Position numbers and translations under genes: made by a program
Notes under the pieces: model-generated
What the model saw: only the letters and a program-made list of their open reading frames with translations
What the model was told of the DNA's origin: nothing
Databases searched by the model: none
Assembly (NCBI GenBank): GCA_021767325.1
Contig: JAASTM010000218.1
Location: 1 to 5,176 of the forward strand
Source: Spirochaetales bacterium
GTDB taxonomy: Bacteria > Spirochaetota > Spirochaetia > DSM-16054 > Sediminispirochaetaceae
Reading direction: 5' to 3'
Length of the DNA: 5,176 bases
Part shown: piece by piece, positions 1 through 5,176 of the stretch
Numbering within the stretch: position 1 is the first letter of the stretch
Layout: each line of letters opens with the position of its first letter

Positions 1-676
1 CCGCATGCAGGTGCAGGCGACGGGACAGACGCTTCAGGGCTACTGAGAACTCCTGATCGGTATGAATATTGGGAGTAAAGCGAAGGGTATCGGGATGGTG
101 GAGCATAAAAATTACATGGCCTTCAGTCTCAGGATTCGATTCGCTTATCTCGGCAAGATGCTGGATGTGCCGTAGACCACGCTCGGTGGGTGCATCGGGA
201 AACATCGCCCGGCCTTCTGCGCTGAGGGTACAACTCTTTACCTCGATCAATGCCCGGCGATTACCCGGCATATCGACCTGAAAATCGAAGCGGCTGTTCC
301 CTATGCTGTATTCGGGACGCAGGCTCACAGCTTCGGGAAACAGAGCCGGCAGAACGAGTGACCCGGCTATTCGGTTCGCTCTGACCGAGATGAGCGGCAC
401 TACTTTTCCCTGAAACAGAACCGCCGCCAGGGTCCAAGCGGTTTTCCGCTGGGTCCCGGGACTTTTTTCGAGGATTACCTCAGCTCCCGGAGTGAGGAGC
501 TCTTGGAGCCGGCCTGGATTTGCGCAGTGGGCTTTTATACGCCCGGACTTGTCTCCGGCTATGGCTTCAGGCCCGTCTCGCCCCGGCTCTATGATGACTG
601 AAAAACGATTGGGGCGCTCTACAAAGCGCCCCATGTAATCGGGTGAAAATAACTTGATTTCAGGTGAAGATTTCAA
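1..676 (-). CDS. sfsA: SfsA family protein (sugar fermentation stimulation protein homologue), 3' end cut by the window edge
   Basis: SfsA proteins have an N-terminal OB-like nucleic-acid-binding part and a PD-(D/E)XK nuclease-like core. E. coli SfsA is linked to maltose metabolism genes, but its biochemical role is unclear. I translated the minus strand by hand. Counting from the first ATG (634), NPGRL lies at 39-43, SRFDF at 114-118 (the Asp of the nuclease-like site), EVK at 131-133, FPDAPTERG at 145-153 and RFTPNIHTD at 185-193, all family hallmarks in the right order. About 211 residues from that ATG are visible; the family is usually 230-240, so only the C-terminal tail is missing. I place the start at TTG 676, because in-frame residues upstream of the ATG (KLFSPDYM) match the usual family N-terminus (E. 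coli begins MEFSPPLQ, from memory). That start is 1 nt past the fadD stop, with no clear Shine-Dalgarno of its own, so translation is probably coupled to fadD. ATG 634 is the conservative alternative. Family assignment is firm; the start is uncertain. Confidence 0.9.
   Translation of the reverse strand, partial: MKSSPEIKLFSPDYMGRFVERPNRFSVIIEPGRDGPEAIAGDKSGRIKAHCANPGRLQELLTPGAEVILEKSPGTQRKTAWTLAAVLFQGKVVPLISVRANRIAGSLVLPALFPEAVSLRPEYSIGNSRFDFQVDMPGNRRALIEVKSCTLSAEGRAMFPDAPTERGLRHIQHLAEISESNPETEGHVIFMLHHPDTLRFTPNIHTDQEFSVALKRLSRRLHLHA
601..633 (-). terminator. Terminator-like hairpin plus T-tract inside the 5' end of sfsA
   Basis: GGGGCGCT (minus strand, 632-625) pairs perfectly with AGCGCCCC (618-611) around a 6-nt loop, and an extra outer pair (633/610) makes 9 bp. 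Reading on, four bases (ATCG) precede five T residues (605-601). This resembles an intrinsic terminator beginning 45 nt after the fadD stop, but the T-tract is short and offset. The same bases encode the conserved SfsA residues GRFVERPNRF, so the palindrome could be a coding by-product. It may act as an attenuator or translational hairpin, or do nothing. Confidence 0.3.
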
Positions 677-677
677 G

Positions 678-2582
678 CTACTTGAACAACTCGTTTATCT
701 CATGCTGGTACTCATGATACACCACTTCGCGGCGGATCTTGAGAGTATGGGTCAGCTCTTTGCCGATCTCAAACGGCTTTGGCAGCAGTTTGAAGCGGAA
801 TACACACTCGAAATGCCGGAAACCGGTTTTCGGGTTTACCTGACTCTGGATTTCGTTGTGCACGTACTCCTGAATCTCCGGATTGCTCAGCAGCTCTTCC
901 GGGTCCACATAGGTGATACCGCTCGACTGGGCAAACTCCTCGAGTTTACTCATTTCGGGCACGATCAGGGCGGCCAGGAATTTCTGATCCTGACCCACCA
1001 CCATGGCCTGCTGAATCGCCTCCGAGGCGTTCAGCTTGTCTTCGATGGGCACTGGTTCGATATTCTCACCGCCCATCAGCACGATCGTCTCTTTGGTGCG
1101 TCCGAGAATCTTGAACTCGCCGCTGTGCGTAAAGATTGCAATATCACCGGTATTCAGCCAGCCGTCCTGCAGTACTTCTGCGGTTTTCTCCGGCTGCTTG
1201 TAGTAGCCCTGCATCAGCTGCTCGCTCTTGACGTAGAGGGTTCCCTTGCGGCCTTCCGGCAGAATGACTCCATCCGCATCTACTACCCGGTGTTCGATAT
1301 CCTTCAGCAGCGGGCCTACGGTGCCGAATACGGGGTGCTTCTGTTTGCGCACAGCCAGTACCGGTCCGGTTTCGGTCAAGCCATAGCCCTCCAGCAGACT
1401 GATGCCCGCGCCGTAGAAAAAGCGGTCTACATGCGTCGGAAGCGCCCCGCCACCGGAAATGCCGGCGATAAATCGTCCGCCCAGTTTGGCCTGGATTTTA
1501 CGGAATACCAGCGCAAAACCGAGAAACTTGAAAGGGGCCAGAATAAGCATCGGGATAAACGCAACTACTTTATCGAGTATGTGATAGCGCGGGGTAAAAT
1601 CGGGCAGACGCCCGGTAAACATGTTGAAGAAGGTCGCGTACATCTCGCCTACCGCAACAAAAAAGCGGAACATTGCCAGTTTCACTCCGCCCTCTTTCTT
1701 CATATTACGGTAGATGGCGCTGCGAATACCTTCCCAGATACGGGGTACGGAGGTAAGCCAGTGCGGCTGAACCTTTTGCATATCCGGCAGCATCACCGAA
1801 CCGATCGGTTTCGAATACGCGATGGCCGCACCAATGTTCAATACGATGTACTCCACTGCGCGTTCGAATGAATGCCAGATGGGCAGTACACTTAGAAAGA
1901 TGTGTCCGGGCTGAATGTGCAGGTGATCATAGACCCGTTCTACCTGAAAAGTGAAACTGCGGTGGGTAAGCATGACCCCTTTCGGTTCACCGGTAGTGCC
2001 GGAGGTATAAATCAGAGTGGCCAGATCGTCACTGCTGCCTTTGTCGACTTCACGATCATAAAAATCGGTGTCTTTTTGATACTCCTCGCGGCCGCTGGCC
2101 ATGATGTCTTCGAAAGAGAGTACCTTTACCTGATCCTTGAACTCTGATTCCAGGGGAGCCGAGTCATCATACAGTATCAGGGTCTTGAGATTCGGCAGAC
2201 TCTCTTTTTTTGATAGAATCTTGTCCGCCTGCGGGCCGTTTTCTGCGAAGGTGACCGAACACTCGGCGTGTCCCAGTATGTAGCCCACTTCATCCGCCAT
2301 CGAGTCGGAACCCCGCGGTACATCTACCGCACCTATGCCGAGCAAGGCCAGATCGGTTATTATCCACTCTTTTCGGTTGTCAGAAATAATGCCCACATGG
2401 TCTCCGCGGGTAATCCCGAGAGAGGCCAAGCCGGCGGCACACTGCTTTATCTGTTCATACAATGCCTTATAGCTTGTCGATTCGAATTCACCCTGGGCAT
2501 TCTTAGCCATTAGAGCTGTCAGTTCAGGATGGCGCCCGGCGGTAGAGCGGATTCTTTTTGGTACGGTATCAAGTCCTTGCAT
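678..2582 (-). CDS. fadD: Long-chain fatty acid--CoA ligase (AMP-dependent acyl-CoA synthetase)
   Basis: This enzyme should activate fatty acids with ATP to an acyl-AMP and then to acyl-CoA, for beta-oxidation or lipid recycling, on the inner face of the cytoplasmic membrane. It is 634 aa from ATG 2582. The phosphate-binding motif YTSGTTGEPKG is at 192-202, GISGGGALP at about 374-382, EGYGLTETGP at 398-407, WLNTGD at 475-480, the hinge GRTKE at 494-498, and LTHTLKIRR near the C-terminus with the catalytic lysine at about 615. All adenylate-forming core motifs are intact. Residues about 304-362 form a hydrophobic insert that probably gives membrane association. I chose ATG 2582 because AAGGAGGA lies 8 nt upstream; an in-frame ATG at 2630 would add 16 residues, overlap dsbD and lack this site. 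It starts 25 nt after the dsbD stop and probably shares its transcript. The substrate chain length cannot be read from the sequence, so 'fadD' denotes the family rather than a proven orthologue. Confidence 0.9.
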   Translation of the reverse strand: MQGLDTVPKRIRSTAGRHPELTALMAKNAQGEFESTSYKALYEQIKQCAAGLASLGITRGDHVGIISDNRKEWIITDLALLGIGAVDVPRGSDSMADEVGYILGHAECSVTFAENGPQADKILSKKESLPNLKTLILYDDSAPLESEFKDQVKVLSFEDIMASGREEYQKDTDFYDREVDKGSSDDLATLIYTSGTTGEPKGVMLTHRSFTFQVERVYDHLHIQPGHIFLSVLPIWHSFERAVEYIVLNIGAAIAYSKPIGSVMLPDMQKVQPHWLTSVPRIWEGIRSAIYRNMKKEGGVKLAMFRFFVAVGEMYATFFNMFTGRLPDFTPRYHILDKVVAFIPMLILAPFKFLGFALVFRKIQAKLGGRFIAGISGGGALPTHVDRFFYGAGISLLEGYGLTETGPVLAVRKQKHPVFGTVGPLLKDIEHRVVDADGVILPEGRKGTLYVKSEQLMQGYYKQPEKTAEVLQDGWLNTGDIAIFTHSGEFKILGRTKETIVLMGGENIEPVPIEDKLNASEAIQQAMVVGQDQKFLAALIVPEMSKLEEFAQSSGITYVDPEELLSNPEIQEYVHNEIQSQVNPKTGFRHFECVFRFKLLPKPFEIGKELTHTLKIRREVVYHEYQHEINELFK

Positions 2583-2616
2583 CGGAAACTTCCTCCTTAC
2601 ATATATATCAGGAGGA
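2583..2616 (-). promoter_or_regulatory. fadD ribosome binding site inside a perfect 7-bp inverted repeat overlapping the dsbD stop
   Basis: On the minus strand the strong Shine-Dalgarno AAGGAGGA (2598-2591) lies 8 nt before fadD ATG 2582 and decides that start. The same mRNA carries UCCUCCU (2616-2610), formed by the last two Ser codons of dsbD and the T of its TGA stop. UCCUCCU pairs perfectly with AGGAGGA (2597-2591) across a 12-nt AU-rich loop, inside which further weak pairs are possible. The hairpin would mask the fadD ribosome binding site until a ribosome finishing dsbD opens it. The pairing is seen in the sequence; the regulatory role is inferred. Confidence 0.55.
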
Positions 2617-4494
2617 TGGGCTGAGGGCATTCTTCAAAATCTGAAACGTAAGTACTTCCGGCAGCAGGGTATACTCTTCACCGGCTGGATAATAGGCGTA
2701 TACAGGAACACCTGCTCTTCCGTATGAACGTATCCACTCCTCTATGACCGGGTCTTTATTCGTGTAGTCTCCATAGAGCACCTTTACATCCTGAGTTCTG
2801 AACAGGCGGTTAGTCTGATCGGTATGCAGGACTGTCTGCTCATTCAGTTTGCACACGGTGCACCACTTTGCGGAGAATATCACCAAAACCGGTGTGTCTG
2901 CCTGACGATACTCCTTCAGCTTCTCTGCAGAAAACTGTTCCCATCCTTCCCTGGTTGTCGCCGTTTTTTGTGTGTCCGGGCCGCTATCGAACTCAAGCAA
3001 CCGGCCCGCGGCCGACACCGACAGTATAATAAATACCGCCAAAATAATCCACTTCCTTTTGCGGCTCGCAGCCGGAGATGCGGCTTTTCCGTACCCCCAC
3101 AGCAGGAATCCGAGAATCAACAGAAACAACAGCACCTGTATCATCTGCTCGGAGCTAATCTGAAATCGCAGGATACTCAGTAAATAGATAACGGTGGCCA
3201 GCAGAACGAAGCCCATCAGTTCCTTGAAGGTGTTCATCCAGGGGCCCGGTTTGGGAAGTTTATGGATGAGCGCCGGTTTAATACCGATCAGCAGGAAGGG
3301 CAGTGCAAACCCGATTCCCACCATGGTGAAGATCGATACAATGATATACGGCGGCTGGGAAAAGGCAAAGCCGAGGGCGGTCCCGAGCAGCGGGGCGGTG
3401 CAGGGGGTTGCCAGCAGAACGGCGATGATACCGTTGAAAAAGGAGCCCACATACCCTTTGCGGCTGGCCCGCTGAACCGCAGCGTTCATTGTCGGGGCCT
3501 GAAACACGAATACATCGAACAGAGATAGTGCAAAGACGAACACGACTACTATCAGAAAAACTACAAAAGCCGGGTTCTGAAACTGAAAACCCCAGCCGAC
3601 CAGTTCTCCCGACAGTTTTAGCGCGATCACCACGGCAGCCAGTATGAGCAGTGAGGCCAGTACCCCGAAGGTGTAAAACAGTGAGCCCTTAAAAATCTCT
3701 GAACGGCTGTTGGTACTCTGTTTGACCAGATTCAGGGCCCTGATCGAGAGCACCGGCAGCACACAGGGCATCACGTTGAGCAGTAGTCCGCCCACCAGGG
3801 CAAACAGCAGATACTGCAGGAGAGTAAACAGCCCGACTGCTCCCGCCCCGCCTGAAGACCCATCGCCTGCGGAGGTGCCGGCTAAGGCGGCTGCCCCGTC
3901 TAAAATCCCGCCTGAAGTCCCGTCAGCAGCGGCCACATCCTCCGGAACCTGCAGTGTGATCAGAGTCGTTGCGTCCTGAGGAAAAAAGCAGGTACCGGCC
4001 TCATCGCAGAGCTGATACGTGGCGGTGAAGGGTATGCGGTATTCACCGGCGCTGATACTCTCCCGGGCCCTCACTTCTACTTCCAGGGAGGCGCTGCCGT
4101 AGTAGTTGATGATTCCATCCTCACGCATCCCTTCGGGATAATTCACATTTGTCACGGCCAGGGGTGCGGCTTCGGGCGCACTAACGGTAAAGAATTCCTC
4201 CTGCTTGGTCTGATGAAACCCTTCAGGAAAGAAAAATGTAACCGTGAAGCTGCCGGTTCCAGTCTGGTCCAGAACGAGGGCATCGCTCTGGGCCTCCACG
4301 TCCGCCTCCGGCGGGGCGGTCTGGTTACCCGATAGAGAATCGGATACCGATTCTGATACCGATCCGGAAGTTCCTCCACTGGAACCCGGTGATTCAATAA
4401 TTTCGAGATTGTTGAGCTGGCTATACACCGGCGGCATTAACAGCACAGTACCGAGCAGTACCAGCAAAAGGCCGCGTTTCAATCCGGTTCTCAT
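2608..4494 (-). CDS. dsbD: DsbD-family transmembrane thiol:disulfide interchange protein (protein-disulfide reductase)
   Basis: DsbD takes electrons from cytoplasmic thioredoxin and passes them across the inner membrane to periplasmic thiol proteins. The 628-aa protein has the full three-part layout. A signal peptide (about 7-25) is followed by a Ser-rich spacer (38-57). The N-terminal periplasmic domain (about 75-185) carries the C-x5-C pair C163/C169 in YQLCDEAGTC. A Gly/Ala/Ser linker (about 187-218) leads into about eight membrane segments (222-498), with MPC at C244 and TPC at C365 as the membrane redox pair. The C-terminal thioredoxin domain (about 515-628) has WCTVCK (C545/C548) and a likely cis-Pro at 597 (GVP). 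These six are the only cysteines in the protein, exactly the canonical set, so the relay looks complete. ATG 4494 follows GGAG by 8 nt and begins a proper signal peptide. The gene starts 22 nt after tlpA, its likely electron acceptor. An ScsB-like role is possible, but the N-terminal domain looks closer to DsbD. Confidence 0.9.
   Translation of the reverse strand: MRTGLKRGLLLVLLGTVLLMPPVYSQLNNLEIIESPGSSGGTSGSVSESVSDSLSGNQTAPPEADVEAQSDALVLDQTGTGSFTVTFFFPEGFHQTKQEEFFTVSAPEAAPLAVTNVNYPEGMREDGIINYYGSASLEVEVRARESISAGEYRIPFTATYQLCDEAGTCFFPQDATTLITLQVPEDVAAADGTSGGILDGAAALAGTSAGDGSSGGAGAVGLFTLLQYLLFALVGGLLLNVMPCVLPVLSIRALNLVKQSTNSRSEIFKGSLFYTFGVLASLLILAAVVIALKLSGELVGWGFQFQNPAFVVFLIVVVFVFALSLFDVFVFQAPTMNAAVQRASRKGYVGSFFNGIIAVLLATPCTAPLLGTALGFAFSQPPYIIVSIFTMVGIGFALPFLLIGIKPALIHKLPKPGPWMNTFKELMGFVLLATVIYLLSILRFQISSEQMIQVLLFLLILGFLLWGYGKAASPAASRKRKWIILAVFIILSVSAAGRLLEFDSGPDTQKTATTREGWEQFSAEKLKEYRQADTPVLVIFSAKWCTVCKLNEQTVLHTDQTNRLFRTQDVKVLYGDYTNKDPVIEEWIRSYGRAGVPVYAYYPAGEEYTLLPEVLTFQILKNALSPSS
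3847..3932 (-). repeat. Imperfect 60-bp-period direct repeat in the dsbD linker
   Basis: Two copies of a 26-bp unit start at 3847 and 3907, exactly 60 bp (20 codons) apart, and agree at 21 of 26 positions, including an identical first 11. At the protein level they give DGSSGG (211-216) and DGTSGG (191-196) in the Gly/Ala-rich linker between the N-terminal domain and the first membrane segment of DsbD. This suggests an old in-frame duplication that lengthened a flexible linker. Confidence 0.5.
4331..4366 (-). repeat. Short 12-bp tandem repeat in the Ser-rich segment of dsbD
   Basis: Two adjacent 12-bp units at 4343-4354 and 4355-4366 share the first nine bases (plus strand GATACCGAT), and a degenerate third unit lies at 4331-4342. 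They encode the Ser-x-Ser-acidic pattern (SVSESVSDSLSG) just after the DsbD signal peptide. The unit is a multiple of three, so changes in copy number would keep the reading frame. Confidence 0.5.
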
Positions 4495-4516
4495 AGGGCT
4501 GGCTCCAATCGGCTAA

Positions 4517-5089
4517 TTACGGCAGTAACTCTTCGAATGCCGAGACAATCGGTTCGGCGGTCCAATCGGTGGCGCCAACCAGTCTAGCCACCAGATTTCC
4601 TTCCGTATCAACCACCCAGCTGGTAGGGATACTACCGGTCCCGTATATTCCGTTCACCTTATACTCCGAGTCGATCAGGACGGGAAAGCTGTACTCTCCC
4701 TCTCGGATGAAGTTTTCGATCTTCTCACGGGTCTCCCGCGGGGGGTTGGGGGCTGCCACTGCTAATATTGTAAATCCCCGGTCTTCAAGGTCATCGTAGA
4801 GGCTCTGCATCGAGGGCATCTCCTCGCGGCAGGGCGGGCACCAGGTAGCCCAAAGGTTGAGCAAGACCACTTTTCCCCGGTAGTCGGAGAGACTTACGGT
4901 CTGGCCTTCGAGGGTCTGTACGGTGAAATCGGGTGCAGCGGTAGTCTGCTTCAGTACTCCGAAACCGGAGTCGTAGAACATCTGCTCCACCTTGCTCAAA
5001 TTCATCTCTTCCTGAGCGGAAACGGTGAATGCCGCCGTCAGGAACACCAGCACGATAAGGGCCTGTCTAAAGCTTCTCATATTACTCAT
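4517..5089 (-). CDS. TlpA/ResA-family exported thioredoxin-like protein
   Basis: This is a periplasmic thiol-disulfide oxidoreductase of the AhpC/TSA-Redoxin or TlpA/ResA type. Such proteins reduce disulfides in exported targets, such as apocytochrome c or copper-site proteins. The 190-aa protein has a signal peptide ending VSA|Q (cleavage at about 25/26; no lipobox cysteine), so it should be soluble or anchored by an uncleaved signal. APDF at 52-55 and the 'LSDYRGKVVLLNLWATWCPPC' type region lead to the active site W83-C84-P85-P86-C87, followed by REEMPSM. The cis-proline is P155 in GSIPTSW. C84 and C87 are the only cysteines. It is first of the visible operon and lies 22 nt before dsbD, which almost certainly re-reduces it. 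I used ATG 5089; a second in-frame ATG at 5080 also gives an intact signal peptide, and neither has a clear Shine-Dalgarno. No cytochrome maturation gene is in the window, so its target is unknown and I give no symbol. Confidence 0.9.
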   Translation of the reverse strand: MSNMRSFRQALIVLVFLTAAFTVSAQEEMNLSKVEQMFYDSGFGVLKQTTAAPDFTVQTLEGQTVSLSDYRGKVVLLNLWATWCPPCREEMPSMQSLYDDLEDRGFTILAVAAPNPPRETREKIENFIREGEYSFPVLIDSEYKVNGIYGTGSIPTSWVVDTEGNLVARLVGATDWTAEPIVSAFEELLP

Positions 5090-5176
5090 ATAGTGAAACT
5101 AATATACACTGAGATTAAAGGCAAGCAAAATCCCCGGAGACCGGCTGCTCTTTAGCCGCCGCCGGCGGCCGGCATA
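5090..5176. other. Upstream intergenic region and window edge
   Basis: Apart from the promoter candidate at 5101-5128, this region holds a GC-rich end with a 12-bp perfect palindrome, GCCGCCGGCGGC, at 5158-5169. A small stem, CGGCT (5142-5146) with AGCCG (5154-5158), has a 7-nt loop but no good T-tract. A minus-strand reading ends GGC GGC GGC TAA (TAA at 5154-5152), which could be the 3' end of an upstream gene, but too little is visible to call one. Confidence 0.3.
5101..5128 (-). promoter_or_regulatory. Candidate sigma-70-type promoter for the tlpA-dsbD-fadD-sfsA operon
   Basis: On the minus strand TTGCTT (5128-5123) is separated by 16 nt from TATATT (5106-5101). The -10 box differs from consensus at one position and the -35 box matches at TTG. 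This is the only AT-rich stretch between the upstream edge and tlpA, and it sits directly before the first gene. Transcription would begin near 5094, only about 5 nt before ATG 5089. The call rests on motif resemblance alone. Confidence 0.45.

Noticed and set aside
654..1871. Long open frame of 405 codons on the plus strand, antisense to fadD
   Set aside because: It lies wholly over intact fadD, whose full motif set is beyond doubt. Its translation shows no recognisable domain and it has no convincing ribosome binding site, so it is a shadow frame.
2607..2623. Plus-strand AGGAGG followed by ATG, resembling a ribosome binding site
   Set aside because: The ATG is followed after one codon by TGA, so it encodes nothing. 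The motif is the complement of the UCCUCCU tract discussed for fadD.
2583..2630. N-terminal 16-residue extension of FadD from ATG 2630
   Set aside because: It overlaps the end of dsbD, lacks a good Shine-Dalgarno and bypasses the strong AAGGAGGA placed 8 nt before ATG 2582.
2824..3528. Several plus-strand open frames over the dsbD membrane and thioredoxin regions
   Set aside because: All are antisense to a complete gene with conserved catalytic cysteines, and their products are low-complexity and unrecognisable.
4152..4397. 81-codon minus-strand frame inside dsbD
   Set aside because: It is a frame-shifted shadow, Arg/Pro-rich with no domain, within the region encoding the well-recognised N-terminal DsbD domain.
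5142..5173. GC-rich palindrome and small stem at the right edge, considered as a terminator of an upstream gene
   Set aside because: The palindrome has no loop, the 5-bp stem is weak and no T-tract follows directly on either strand. The upstream gene is not visible.

Overview
This window holds four closely packed genes, all on the minus strand. I read it as part of one operon from a Gram-negative-type (diderm), moderately GC-rich bacterium. The acyl-CoA synthetase (long hydrophobic insert before the GISGGGALP-type motif) and the SfsA N-terminus (KLF...GRFVERPNRF style) remind me of free-living Spirochaetota. That assignment is from memory of family style and is tentative.

In transcription order, from right to left: a short upstream region (5090-5176) with a plausible sigma-70-type promoter at 5101-5128; tlpA/resA-like exported thioredoxin (4517-5089); a complete dsbD-like transmembrane thiol reductase (2608-4494); a fadD-type long-chain acyl-CoA synthetase (678-2582); and sfsA (1-676), whose C-terminus runs off the left edge. 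The gaps are 22 nt, 25 nt and about 1 nt. No gene-free stretch exceeds 90 bases, and I see no RNA genes, mobile elements, CRISPR arrays or plus-strand genes.

The first two genes form a functional pair. DsbD has all three canonical cysteine pairs and no other cysteines. It should carry electrons from cytoplasmic thioredoxin across the inner membrane, and the adjacent TlpA-like protein (WCPPC) is the obvious periplasmic acceptor. FadD (fatty acid activation) and SfsA (PD-(D/E)XK-like, poorly understood) have no evident biochemical link to this pair and may simply be co-transcribed.

The most interesting signals are at the gene junctions. At dsbD/fadD the strong fadD Shine-Dalgarno sequence can pair perfectly over 7 bp with a UCCUCCU tract that overlaps the dsbD stop codon, which suggests translational coupling. 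At fadD/sfsA the family-conserved SfsA N-terminus begins before the first ATG, implying a TTG start 1 nt after the fadD stop. A GC-rich hairpin followed by a T-tract lies inside the first sfsA codons. I found no convincing novel multi-gene system; the genes themselves belong to known families.
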